From Sympetrum striolatum (lineage: Eukaryota; Arthropoda; Insecta; Odonata; Libellulidae), in NCBI GenBank assembly GCA_947579665.1, contig OX388345.1:35245849-35309848 (forward strand): DNA of 64,000 nt, read 5' to 3'. Below the pieces are notes generated by a model. The model was not told where the DNA came from, made no database searches, and saw only the letters and a program-made list of their open reading frames with translations. Every line of letters begins with the position of its first letter. The first letter of the stretch is position 1. Positions 1 through 12,790 of this stretch are shown piece by piece. The position numbers and the translations under genes were made by a program.

Positions 1-3000
1 GCTCCCGCCTGCTGACATTCAGTGACCCAAATAAGAGAGGAATTTATACAAGTATAAAAGCTCTGTCTGAATTCAAGGCTGAAAATCGGCCTCCATCAAG
101 GGAACTAGAGCGTTATGATAGAAAAAGAAGAGGCTGCCGACAAACGACTCATTTGTGGCGAAGAGAATCGGCTAGGGACTAAGGAATACTCTAGTTCTGT
201 AATATTCCATTTATGTATACCAAAAAAACACACGGCATCGCGACATTAGATATGAAAAATATAGATGTATATATGAGAAAAGTTCCAATTCAAACTTTCG
301 ATGACATTTTAGAAAATTTAAAAACGTATAATTTATAATTTTAATGATAAAAAAAAATTAAATGGCGTTCCACAAAGTTAGGCCAGAACATCTTGAGTTT
401 ATATGATTAATACGTCACTAATAATTTTTAAATTTTTATTTAATAATATTCGATTACAATATTTCAATTTAATGACATTTTACATTTAAAATTTTCTTAA
501 AAATACTGTAGACGATTAAATGAAACTGAAATGAAAGTTTTTTTCGGAATTTAAATCGAGAAAGAAAATGCCACTGCTACCTAGAAAACGTGTCTTAATC
601 ATAAAACACAAATGAACATTTATCACTATGACAGCTTTCATAAGTAGGACTGGAGCTAAGATTAGCTATCATATAAGGATACATTTAATAATAATAAAAT
701 TATATTTTATTGAAGCTTGAGGCAGCCAGGAAATCGCACGTATTCAGTCAACTCCTGAATCTTGCAAATGGGTAAACTTGGAAATATTTCTCTGTGGAAT
801 CGGTCGATGGCGAAAAGACACTATCTAGTAAACAAACTCAACTTCTAGCCAACTGATTATTCCAAACTCCCATAACCGGAGACATGGAAATGACTTACTC
901 CGGGCAATTATTTGCCGAACCCATTATCCCCCTCATTGAAATCCTCTTTCGGAAAACCAATTTCTCTGTGAGCATTTACAATCGTCGGACGGATTAAATC
1001 CTCTCCCTCAAGAAGTGATTAATACCGCCAAATGCGACTGCCGCCACTCTTCCGTGTCCGATTTTATCTCCCCCGTCTTCCCGCCATGCAAAATTCATGA
1101 ACCCTTTCTCCCCACGAACAAAAGAACCAGCGATCGCAATTAAAAACGGATCTCGCGTTTTCTTATTCGCAGACGGATCCCGTTACCGCCGCTCTGAATC
1201 CGTTATTGTTCTGCAGCCTAAGTGCTCGAATATTCGAAAGTCATATGTATTTGAGTCGTGATTCGTGTTAACTTGTAACCCGGGCATAACTAGATCGAAA
1301 CACACACGTTTAAACTATTATTATCGATTGACTCATTCGATTAATGAAATACGATATTATGAACATGGTAATTTGCTCGTTTTATTATTACTATTATTGG
1401 ACTTTATTTGTGAAATTGATACTTTAAATTGAATTTTACATGTTAGAGATGGGAACCTCGGGCCATTGGCCATAAGCGGTCACTGCTAACGATCAGTGCG
1501 ACCTTAACTACTTTGTTAACTTTCTAGAACAAATTTAGATGTTAAAATATCTTCGTTTTCCATCCTCGTTTATCGCAGAAGTAACAGCAAATTTTTAAAA
1601 ACTGTTCTCCTTAAATTTAATTGGCGAATAAATTCGATTTCCTAGTTCAAAAAATTTCCATTTTTAACTGTTGGAATACATGCGAGTCATCACTTTAACG
1701 AACTCCGATGAAAACTGGTTGTCCAACTATAGTGTGTGAAAAAATAGTATACGTATGTTGAATATCTTTAAATTCATCGCCATTCTTGCATCGAACTTAA
1801 ATTATTTTATAGTTTTAACTTATATTATTATGCATTAAGCCCTAAGTGGGTTTTTGAGGTTAACTTTACAGTTAAGAAAATTTGTCGTGCGTGTGCTAGT
1901 ATGGTCAGAAGTAGCGGAAGTCGGCTTAATGGCCAGTTATAAATATGGCTGATATATCAGAGGACCAATAGTTTTTCACCCAATAGTTTCAACCGACTAA
2001 ATTTTCAGTATTAGCAGTAGATATTCTTCTATCTCTCTTGTGGTTAAAATTTGAATCGACCCTAACTTTAACTGTGTTGCGTATTTGGGTTTTTCATAGC
2101 TTCAAACGAGACTATGTTCTCTACGGAAATCATGAAATGAATCATTGATTTCACTTTTCCAAACAAGAGTCCTCGAGAAAGTGCACGAGTACTCGACGTT
2201 CAAGGAAAACACTGAGTAACCAACAATCGAGAAGGAAACTGAATCCTTTACGCTTCAACTATTCACAGAAAAGGACCTGTTCGTCGAAACAGTCTTAGAA
2301 GCCAGTTAAAATTAACACTTTCATTAAGTCAGTGACGTAAGTGAAAAGAGTAAATAAAGAGTGACATATTTTAGAATCAGCTCATGTACTTCGGAGGAAC
2401 ACGTTTTCGCGCCATTGAGTCACACAGGAATTCCCGTGAGGTCTACGGATGCATCTTGCTAAGATATCTTCCAATAGAGATTACATTACTCCTTCCTCCC
2501 AATAAAAGATGGTGCGCAAATCGGTACGATCGTAAAACGATGAGCTCACTTCTGAGAACCTTCTGTCGGAGTTTAGCGGAAATATCATTACGTTAAACGA
2601 TGCCAACTTCCGTCGAATTCGTACCCTTGAAGATCATGTTTCTCTCAGGTCCTTAACCGAAAGAGGTCCACGGAGCCCTTCGTACTTCCGAATGCAAAAT
2701 GAGTCAGAGCTATCCAATTAATGACACTGGATTCAGAAAGGGAGTTGGCGTGTGGAGACGAGGCCTATACAAGCAGCATTCTTTGTTGGTGAGACTTGGT
2801 CCACACTTATCCCCAGCATAAGTGTCTTTACAAGGTCGCGAAATAAATAACCTCAATTCAGATAACTTATCACATCCAATAACATACCGGATATTAATGT
2901 TAATTTTCGAAAGACATCGGACCGAGGACTGTATCCCTCCCATTCGTTAGTTCACTTACTTGGCTATACCAATTTGTTGATTCAGCTATTTGTAGTTTCA

Positions 3001-3107
3001 ACAAAAAATTGATACAATCAACAACTAATCCGTTTTAACACATTAAAAATGAAAAATTTTATGTATAATATACGAATTTAGCTAGCGAGTCGAAAGACGT
3101 CATACAT
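1..3107. other. Gene-free unique sequence
   Basis: I see no gene in this stretch. It is AT-rich, with a GC-richer patch at about 890-1240. The open frames in it are short (about 80 codons or fewer), lie on both strands, and match no domain I know. It has no long inverted repeat and no microsatellite array. It could be intronic or intergenic. Confidence 0.6.
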
Positions 3108-3286
3108 ATTAGAGGTTTAAAATCTCCAAAAGCCGACTTCGTCGGCGTTCCTCCTCTTACTTCCAGGTAGTCGGATAAAGCAAGAAATGAATGCCACACT
3201 TGCTTTATCCGACTACCGGGAAGTAAGAGGAGGGACGCCGACAAAGGTCGGAGACTTTTGCGGTTTGGAGATTTTAAACCTCTAAT
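3108..3286. mobile_element. Fold-back MITE, complete copy
   Basis: This is a 179-bp snap-back element. The left arm begins ATTAGAGGTTTAAAATCTCC, and the right arm ends with the near-exact reverse complement of that. The arms stay paired inward through GTCGGCGT, CCTCCTCTTACTTCC and GGTAGTCGGATAAAGCAAG, leaving a loop of about 14 nt at 3185-3198. There is a small asymmetric internal loop on the right side around 3249-3265. There is no coding capacity. A DNA-transposon MITE is the usual explanation for such long paired arms. I cannot define the target duplication with confidence. A second, half copy of the same family lies at 56610. Confidence 0.75.
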
Positions 3287-3429
3287 TCATTAACAGCCAT
3301 CTTCCAATACTTCTTTCTTTACATGTCATACACAGGTAATCATAGGCTGGTAGGTAGGGTAGGAAGGTAGGAAAACTTTTAAGGGAGGGTTTTACGTCAT
3401 GGATCTAGATTAAATCACTATATGATTTA

Positions 3430-3770
3430 TTCTTTAAATTATTTCTACAATTACTTTGATTTAATTATGTGGGGAACTAGGAATATATGCCCAGAAATCC
3501 TTCCAATTGCTCCCATAATATCATTATTACTGAACTTATCCAATATTTAATCCATCCCGTATTAATTATGTATTAAATTTTCTGAGATTCGTTTAATTGT
3601 TTCTATAGTTACCGAGTTCCTTCGATGTGATTATATTGAGCAACTTGGAATGTATACGTCCCAGCAATCCTTCTAATTACTTCCATTATATCAACACTGT
3701 TGATTTTAAACCCAGTCTAATATTAATTTCAACAACTACACTTCATCGCTAAATGAACAAATGTAGTGTT
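3430..3770. repeat. Degenerate two-copy tandem duplication, ~166 bp
   Basis: The segment near 3473 (GGAACTAGGAATATATGCCC, then AGAAATCCTTCCAATT) recurs in degenerate form near 3639 (CAACTTGGAATGTATACGTC, then CAGCAATCCTTCTAATT). The similarity continues through a TCCCATAATATCA / TCCATTATATCA block and weakly upstream. The offset is about 166 bp. The copies are clearly diverged, so this is an old duplication or a remnant of a satellite-like element. Confidence 0.45.
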
Positions 3771-5319
3771 GTTATTTGAAATGAAAGATTATATCCAGTT
3801 GAGGGTGGATATGTATTTATTGTGATTCATTGTGAGATAGCTTTCACTTCCTCGTCTATTTCATGCGCAGTGAAAGAACAGTCGAGAAAAGCTTTTGATC
3901 ATTCGAACAGCTCTGTTTGGATTCAATGCGGTCGGCGCGGTATTAAATGTAATATTAGATACATAGAGAAATATCGGTCATGATATAATACGGTAAAGCC
4001 GCAGCAAATGGTGCGGTTAGCCTGATATCGTGTTTAAGAGAGACAGTAATAGGTTTCTTGTGACGTAAATCTTGACGATTGTTTTGTTTGTGAGGACTTA
4101 ATCGAATCGATCCAAGAGAGCTCAAAGAAAAATGCTTTTGAAACTCAAAGGAATACAGGCAGAAAGGAAAACAATTTCTTACTTTGTAATGTATGTTGTT
4201 TATTTTCTATTCTTTTGTATCGGAAACGGATGGATACATAGCGCGAATAAATGATAAAACAAAACATATTGCGCAAGATTTATTTATTTGCAATTGTTGA
4301 CGAAGAACTGCGAGCTGAAATGTGAAATTTTAATATGCAGCTCTAACCAAGTCCTGGTTGAAATAGGGAACTGGCAAATTAAATTTGCCTTCCGAGATTA
4401 TTAGCGTTTACTGAATTTGAGTAACTTAGCGCCGTATATTTGTCGAAGCATCTCTCTTGAGCAAAGAGCAGATTGGAAACTGTGTCACAAATATTTGTTT
4501 ACTACTGCATCTCAAACTGCAGAATTAAATGGCCCGAAAACTAAATTAGTCACACACCAAATTTCAAAAACGGGCGATTTAAATGCATGATCAGGACATA
4601 TATTTTAGAAAACGTGCCATGAGAGAACAGAAGGCGAACGTTGAATTCGAGTAGTACATGACGGCATCAAAGGTGGCCAAAAATAGGGAACAATGGAATT
4701 CCGGGGAAAGGTAGCGGTGAAGGGTAAATATTTACGACAACAACTGAAAACTATTCATTGACATTTTGAAGCCGTGGCAAACAAAACGCGCCGCACAAAA
4801 ACTTCCTTGTGTATTCGGGTTTATGGCGAATCTTTATTCTCGGCACCTTCTTAAGATCCGCGTAACATGTCCTACGTTTCTGAGTTCGTAAAGTTTCGCG
4901 TGGCAGAAGGGAGAAGACGGTGAGGAAAAAAGGTGGCAAATAATGCGAGGGTATGCGAGATGTGAGGGCGCCGATGCTATTTTAGAGGAGGAATGCGATT
5001 AAGGAAGGTGTCTCCCCTCTAAAGAAATTCCATCAACGTACTCATCCCAGGGATTTGCGAAAAAGTGCACGGGATAGAGAGGAGACAGCACAGGGGAAGA
5101 CAGGAAAGTTAAATGGATGGAAAGGTGGATAAAAGTATAATACGGAGAAATAAAAAGGAGATCGGAGGAATATAATAAAACAAGGAGATAAAAAAGGAGA
5201 AAGAATAGGCAAGTAAATGGAGAACACGTACAAAGCCGCGAATTTTATTTTTGTTATAGTTCGTCAATGTAAACTTGAACCTCATTGAGGAAATATTCTA
5301 CATTAAACTTAACACTCAG
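3771..5319. other. Gene-free unique sequence
   Basis: I see no gene, RNA gene or clear repeat here. A purine-rich run at about 5060-5220 gives a low-complexity antisense open frame rich in F, S, P and L, which I regard as chance. Confidence 0.55.
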
Positions 5320-5380
5320 TAACTAAACACAAGGAAAAAGTTATTAACTTTGTCAAAGTTCCACAACTTGTGTTTAGTTA
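5320..5380. repeat. Inverted repeat, 14-bp perfect arms
   Basis: TAACTAAACACAAG at 5320-5333 is exactly complementary to CTTGTGTTTAGTTA at 5367-5380, with a loop of 33 nt. The loop itself contains a short AACTTTG/CAAAGTT stem. It could be a decayed MITE core or a chance hairpin in AT-rich DNA. No flanking duplication is evident. Confidence 0.5.
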
Positions 5381-7771
5381 TGGAGTTTCACAAAGTTACA
5401 GCTTATTTGATTGATTTAATACTTAGTTAATTAAACATAGGGATGGTTTTGAAAACTTGCTGGAGAGCTGATTTACAAATATTTATTTATATCAATTCGA
5501 TAGTATCGGCCTCCATTCGGTGGTACTCTATAAAAAAAGAAATTAACTGCGTAGTAGATAAAACGGAATTTATTCATACTAATAGCATAAGAGCCCAAAC
5601 AATCACAACTAAGATTTCGATATCTTCCATCTTAAGATTTTAACTGTTACGCTGTTAACTTCTTTTTTCTTCATATTCTCATCCTGTGGTGGTATCTAGT
5701 GACTCAATTCTCAACCACAAAGGATTAAAATGCAATTTTATAGTGATAAAAGACATTTTATAGTAATCTAGCATTTTCATCAATAAAGGGCCCTTAGGAA
5801 CCAGCTGATGAAACAATTAAGCACAATACTCAGACTTTCTGGGTGACCAAGATAAAATAACAAAACAAAATTGTTTGAATTATTCCATTCCATCTCTTTG
5901 AAAGCTCAAATAATGCATAAAGCAAATAAAAAGAAGCTAATATATTAAAGCTTTAAATACTGTATTATTCATTATTATCTGTGTTTCATTTATTTCCTTA
6001 CGAACTAATTAATGTTTAATACAAAGAGAGAAATTGAATGCACGAGTTGAATTATGGGGAAATTTACTAGGAATGAGGATGGAAAACACAATGAGAATGG
6101 AGACTCATCGATTGCTACATACTGTGCATTATATTTGGTCGATGAGAAGATCTTCAAGGACCTAAAAGAATAACGTCTATAGTGGAGAAGGCTGCTCACA
6201 GAGTGTTGAGTCGAGGGCAGGATAGATTATGGTGAATGGAGATCGTGAATGGAAGGGTCGATTAGCTTCCTCTACCTTAAGTGGACAACGGGAATGTGTA
6301 CGTAAGGCATTATGAGTCAGAATAGTCCAGGAAATTTTCACATAGAACGGGGAGCTTTGTATTTCAAGAGGTGTCCATTTCCTGCAGAGAAAAGTAAATG
6401 TACTCAAAGCCCAGTTGAGAGCCTGTTAGAGTAGGAAGCCAGTAGAAGAAAATTATGTATCGCACTATAAAATTTAATTTTATTACCTCAATCACTTTCA
6501 AAGCCAAACAATGTTTGTTTCGACAAATTTGTATTAAAAAATTCTTTGGTGGAAGAAAAGCCGTAGAAGGAACTTATAGGTTCTCGCTGGCTATGATAGC
6601 GAAGAAGTTAGCGTACTAACGTAACTGTTGACATGAACACGATGATAAGAGAGGGAGAGAGATAACAGATTAATCATCTATGTAAATACATTAAAACATT
6701 TCCTATGGCAGTAAATCTGAATTGATGAAATAAAATATTTCTCCCGGTCTTTTAACTTGACAAATATGTTGAATTTCACCTATTTCCTAATGAATTTGAT
6801 GATAATGAATAGGAATAACAACGAGCGCTAGGAACAACTAGTCAAAAATGAAAACATCTATTTGAGTGCCCAAAATTTACGCTGTATTTCACTAACATCC
6901 TATCCCAAAACTAGGGTTTGAAGCATTGTGCAGAACATAATTATTTATTTCTGAGACGGGACACGAACCCAAGATGCGAGAAAAATGGTGTTGGAGATGA
7001 AGGATGATGCGAGAGCGGTAACGACTATGAAACAATGTGGAACGGAACGAAAAAATGCAGGAAGAAGAAAATAATAGGAGGATGACGGAAGACTAGGGAA
7101 GAAAACGTATAGAAGCGGGAAAAGGAAGGAATGTTGAAGATGACGGCGGAAGGAAGACGATAAAGCGAGAGAAAGGGTAGTTGGATGAAGGAACAGGAAA
7201 ATGAGTCCCGCTTCCTGTCTACTGGTAGGAATGAGGGTTCAAATAACTCAGCTGGCTCATCCCAAACTATTCCTGCGTCGAGACGTGGCTTTCTTTAACC
7301 AACTTGGGGAGAGATAACCCGCCCGCTAATTCGAATCATTCCTAAAATATTTCGCTTTTTGTCCTTTCATTTTTTTCCTCGAGTCACCGTTTTATTTCCA
7401 CTCCAGAGATCTGTGATGAATGGAGATGAAAGAGAATGCGTTCAGGAATGCCCGAGCCGTCTCACTTGCGTAAACATCGAAGGTGATGGAGTGAATCGCG
7501 TCAGTTACGGAGACGACTTTATTATTCAATAAAAATCGAAAGGATTAGAAGCTGTTTTTGGGGGAAAATTTCCCCCTGAGAAGAAGACACAACTAAATTG
7601 GGAGTAAGCTTGACTGACGGTTTGACAGCAATCGAAAGGAATTGAATCTCCCCTTTATACAGCTGTCATTGGTGAAGAGGATTTTATCGTAAAGAATTAA
7701 ATGAAAAACTTTAAGAAGAGTATTCTGCAAAATCTACTTTTTCAACGTGGAATTCATCTACAAACAGAGAC
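5381..7771. other. Gene-free sequence with a purine-rich run
   Basis: No gene is recognised. A strongly purine-rich tract on this strand runs from about 6980 to 7200 (GGA, GAA and GGAAGA words). A B-box-like word on the minus strand (reverse complement of 6958-6970, GGGTTCGTGTCCC) may be a tRNA-derived SINE relic. No matching A box or tail was found, so it is not called separately. Confidence 0.5.
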
Positions 7772-8065
7772 AAAATCGTACTGTATATGATCACTATCCT
7801 TCCTCTCAAGCTCATACGAGTCATCATCAACTATTTCATCTTCTTTATTTGAATTTTATTTACACTTAATAAAGTGGCATCACATTCACTGTATTAACAA
7901 CGTATCATAGAAGACACATTGTAGATAGAAAATCGTACTGTATATGATCAAGATCTTTTCTCCAAAGTTCATACGTGAAATCATCAACTATTACGTCGTT
8001 TTAATTTGGATTTTACTTCCACTTAATAAAGTGGCTTCACATTCACTGTCTTAACAACATATTAA
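7772..8065. repeat. Tandem duplication, 157-bp period
   Basis: Copy one (7772-7928) and copy two (7929 to about 8065) both start AAAATCGTACTGTATATGAT. They share TCATACG, ATCATCAACTATT, CTTAATAAAGTGGC and TCACATTCACTGT in the same order and spacing. The second copy has point differences and ends shortly after the shared ATTAACTAG/ATCATAG region. This is a direct segmental duplication of non-coding DNA. Confidence 0.85.
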
Positions 8066-11000
8066 CTAGCCTCATAAAGTATACAGCAATTATTTTCATT
8101 CTCAAGAATAAGTAATCTAAGGTTTACCGCTGATGGTGACACTTATTCACTCAAGATTTAATGATAGGTAAAACTGGGAAATCAATTTCAAAATTTAGAA
8201 ATTTAATGTTCAACATAACGAGCTTAATGAGATAGAAGATTTGCAACATATATTATTTTGAAACATTTGACAAGAGCCCTATGGAAGCTACAACTACAAC
8301 CTCCTGGAATTTGAACAGAAATAAATATTTTTATTTACTAATATTGCTTGTAGAATGAAAATGTTCTAACACAGAACACCCTAAAAGGAACACAAAAACG
8401 TGTTAGAAAAATAAAATCGTATCCGTTAGATTCCGATAAACCATCGTAAATCATCCAAACGTGCGATTCACACTGAAATTTCACTTCCTAAATCATAAAC
8501 ATGATTTCCTCAAAATCAGAAAACAAACTTTCGCGACGAAAATGTTATAACTTGAGTCTTGTATATTTACAGAACTTTAATCCAGCAATATATGAGCTAT
8601 TAAGATTAAAAAATGGTGATTCTATTCTAACCCGAAAAAACAACTATTCTCCAGACAGTTTCTACCTGTGAAATATTTTCGCTAGAAATATGCTTTCGCA
8701 TTATGAAAATTTACATAAAGTATAAAACCATAAAATACAGCAACAGTTTCTAATGTCCCAAAAGTGAAGATAACTCAAACGAAGCTGTTTCAAAATCAAC
8801 TTGAGGTAAAAAACCACAAAAGTCAGAGCGAGTTCGCATCCTCTAATAAATTCCACAAGACTGTCGGAAGAATTCTCTCTTTTTCCAGAGATATCTTTTT
8901 TAACGCATTTCTTGCCTATGAACGAACACTGCCTTGAAATACGACCTGGAGGTTGTCGATGACGCCTCGAAAATCATTATATAAGGCTAGAGAGCTTTCT
9001 TTTTTGTGGGCTCTCTCACGTGTCAAAACAAGGCCCATGCCTGGATTTGGCTGCTAAAACAACCACGGATTGAAAATATTTGCCAGTTTTTCGTGGAGGA
9101 CAGGGAAATATGACATGTCGGGAGAGAAAAGCGAGACCTCCGGACGGTATTTCGTAAAACATCCACGGTAGAGGCTATAAAAACTATCCTTGGGAATAGA
9201 TTTCAAATCTAGTCGTTTTTTGTCGCCTCATGTGTGAGACAAGAGGTAGCTTAAAATGGAGTGGGTCCCTCACACAGATTTATCAACTGAAATAACATCT
9301 GAGGATAAAATTAAAAAGAGAGCTACGTCATACGATTCTCAGGTGTATGTACAGGTGGGGATGAAATTAAAATTTGCTATTATACTCGTAGATACTATTC
9401 TTAAAGAAGGATATTAACTGCTAGGATAATTCCATTTTGGTGAGGAAGGAATGTACACTAATTGCACCAAATGAAAGGAAAGGATCAGTTATCTTTATCA
9501 ACTTTTAAAGTAATGGTCATCTTATCATAATGCAATACAATAACAAAGTATGAAACACTAACTTCCAAAGAAGCCTAACAGCTAATACTCAAGAAATATT
9601 TTTCCAACTGAACACAAATATTTGTACTATAGGGCAGAATTAGACTTCATTAAGCGAGAAATATATGTATACTATTTTTATTACCACCAAAAAGAAATTT
9701 CTTGAAGAAACAACAAACCATTCTCAATAAGAAACAAATTTGTTGAAGCTATTTCATAAAATATTACGTATATCAGAGAATTCAATTAATCACGCAACAC
9801 TTCTAGTTAGCTTTGTACAACACAGACTTTCCATGATGAAGATCTTTAGAGGAGGAATAATTAATATGTCAGCCTGCTATCGCTACAGATACTTTCTAAT
9901 TAAATTTATATATAGTACATTTTCTACAGTAGGGATTCTATGTCGTCATGCGTATATTCATTGTCATTTTTTACCTCTATTCCACAATTAACAGAGTTCG
10001 AAAATATAAAATGAAATAGCTGATATGATACTTATAAACTGAAAATATTATTTGCAGTAAAAACTGCAAAGATGATTACCGTGTTTGATTCTAAATTCAA
10101 TTTTAGACATCAAGGTTTGCTTGCTTCCACCAAAACGTTTCTGGGACTTGATCGAACTTCAAATGCACACGGGGAGTTAGAAGACCACGCAAACGGTATG
10201 CATCATAGTAAGAACTAGATTACTCGAAATATTTATACATCTCATCCGACACAAGTGCACTCCATAAGGTTGCAACGCGAAGAAAATCGCGACCTCTAGA
10301 CGCTAATCGGATTTTACACACTAAATAAATCACGGCCGCCATTAAAGGAAGCGAGAGGATGAAGATCTATCCCGCTCTTCGCTGGTATGCGATGCCCGCT
10401 GGGAAAATTACGTAACGAGAGAGGGAAAGGATTTGTGGGTCGTAAACATCTCGTGCGACGAATAGGAGCTGCAGTAGCCGAAAAGAAAGGACGATTTAGT
10501 GGAGTGCTGGAGGATGATTTATTTACGGATGAGAAAGGAAAAATCCTAGAAATCTTCACCTTAAGACGAGGCGGATGGATCTGAGAAATATGCCCCGTTT
10601 CCCATTGGTTGAACGTTAGAAAGAGAACGAGAAAATGAAAGGGAGAGCGTCACAAGAATAGAATAGTTTTCTTTGCCAACGCAACAAAAAACCCAATCAA
10701 AAGCAGACTATATCTTAAAGGGAGCGCTTCCATTTTTGGTACTCTAGATTACGTGATACCGAGAGGAGAATTCTGGGCAACAGAAGTTATCAGGAGGGAG
10801 AGAATTGAACCGAGTTCAATTACTTCAGGCTCAATTGCTTTTGAAAATGCTTTCATATTCTACACGGTGCACTTAAGAGATAGAGGGAACAACTGTGGGA
10901 CCCTGAAAATATTCTGTCGACCGAAATCTTATAAAAAAGCCAAAATCATTGGTTGGAAGTAAATAGAAAAAGTGTTCGCAGTTCGAAGCAACATAGTCTT

Positions 11001-12600
11001 CCAAATACAGATTAAAAAATCACTTCGGAAGAAATAAAACGTGATATTTCATTTGTGTGAGTATATATTTTTTAATATTTAACAAGTTTATTTGAAAATT
11101 ATTATTACACATATATATTATAATCTTTACGGCTATTCTCTATTACACCGAATTAAAACTTCGCTAATTCACAAAGCAGATGACAATAAAAAAAATCTTG
11201 GTTTCAGACAGTTACATAAGAGCCTAGATTCCCAGAGCTAGAGCATATCCGTAATAAAAACGAAAATGAAAACGCTTATTTACTTACTGATATAAAAATA
11301 GAATTAGGATAATTGTACACTCAGAAACATTACATCAAACGAGAAATGCTACCCACCTAACCATTCATAGAATGAACGTGCGAATGAAGATTAATTTCTA
11401 ATCTGATACGTGATTAATATTTTAAAAGCAATATCATCTTTTAACCAACCAAATAAAAAAACAAGCCAAAAATAGGAACATTCTGCTTCAAAGATAATAA
11501 ATGAAACCGTCTCGGCCTTAATTTAGTGGTATTCCATCACTTAAATAAACACAGCTCAAGCAACTAAACTTTAATTTTAATTTATACAAACCACACAGAG
11601 TAACAAAAATACATGTTCCGATTAAAATTAAAGTTTTGATGCTTCAACTGCCTTTGTTTAAAGGATAATGTTGAAAGAGCTTATAACCTCATCAAATATG
11701 CCTGTAACTGATGCATTCCACTAAATCTCAGACATAAAACGACCGTCGACATTAACCAAATTTTCCACAAGCGAATGCGAATGCATATTCGAATGAATTG
11801 GAATTTTGAGAGATGAATTACCTCAATTGAGTCGGCTGAGCTAATGAATACTCCTCTCACAATCACCGCAAGCTTTGAAACGAACGGTAAGCATTTCCGA
11901 AACGATCATCAATCAAGATGTGCGCGAAAGCAGAGATATGGCATCGAGAGAGACGTAAATCCCGAATCTTAAACTCGATGTCGGAGGATTCAACAAGCGA
12001 AATAGCGGGGATTAAGGAAGGCAAACACGCGGCACGATTTTCCAGAAAATTAAATTCCCGACATGTGGAAGCATTTGGACACACGCGAGATAGCGGGGCC
12101 ACGTTCTTGGGGAAAAAATAAGAAAAGGAAACAAGAGTTTCGCGGCCTCGCCCTAACAAGGATCCTATGGACGTCTAAAAACATTTGAACCGAAAAGTGA
12201 AGGACTTGACCCCAGTAACGAAAGAATACGTCGCCGGAAAATAAAAGAGTTCAACCTCCGGAGATAGAACGTTTTTTGCGCGAGAAAATCCCATGGACGC
12301 GCTACGCAGCGAAGATTGGATTCCCTGCGGAATCTCTCTCTTGATGTGACTCACGCGTCTAAAATGATGCCGTGACATGATTATTCGAGAACGCTTAGGG
12401 GCCAATTGAGATCAAAGGCGTAAGAGGTCGGGCCTCCGAAGAGTGTCGTCAATAATCACTCCTTCCATTCATTTCGACCGGGAAATATACACGCGAAAAG
12501 CAATGACGAGGCCGTAAACTGGAGCGAGATGAATAACTAATGGGGAACGGAAAATAGAAAAACAAAGGGGAACGGAGAGTGCCGATCGTAAACATTGTCA
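8066..12600. other. Gene-free unique sequence with GC-richer patches
   Basis: No gene is recognised. GC-richer patches at about 10260-10650 and 11870-12600 contain overlapping open frames on both strands (up to 98 codons at 11863-12159, minus strand). Their products are serine- and arginine-rich with no recognisable domain, as expected where stop codons are rare. The AT-rich DNA between them shows nothing specific. Confidence 0.55.
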
Positions 12601-12690
12601 CTCTCTCAGACTGCCAAAAGTCCCGGGTTCATGCCCTGCTCATAGCACAGATATTCGTGTTCACGTCTTCAATGTATGAATAATATTCGT
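12601..12690 (+). mobile_element. tRNA-derived SINE relic (fragment)
   Basis: CCCGGGTTCATGCCCTGCTC at about 12622-12641 has a B-box-like core (GGTTCATGCCC). It is followed by AGCACAGATATTCGTGTTC. That arrangement, a T-arm-like motif then a short body word, is what decayed insect tRNA-derived SINEs look like. No convincing A box is seen upstream and the 3' end is undefined, so this is a fragment or a chance resemblance. Confidence 0.35.
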
Positions 12691-12691
12691 A

Positions 12692-12790
12692 AATAATTTA
12701 AATACATAATTATAATTGGTACATGTTTCCTAATAATTTTAATACATAATTATACCTAGTGCATGACTTCTCAGAATTTTTATCTAGTAC
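12692..12790. repeat. AT-rich minisatellite, ~39-40 bp period, ~2.6 copies
   Basis: The unit (TAATTTAAATACATAATTAT, then about 20 bp ending near TACATGTTTCC) is followed by TAATTTTAATACATAATTAT with a CTAGTGCATGACTTC end. A partial third copy follows with TTTTATCTAGTACATGATTT. It is a local tandem array and non-coding. Confidence 0.6.

Noticed and set aside
6958..6970. Minus-strand B-box word as a SINE
   Set aside because: No A box, body or tail could be placed around it.
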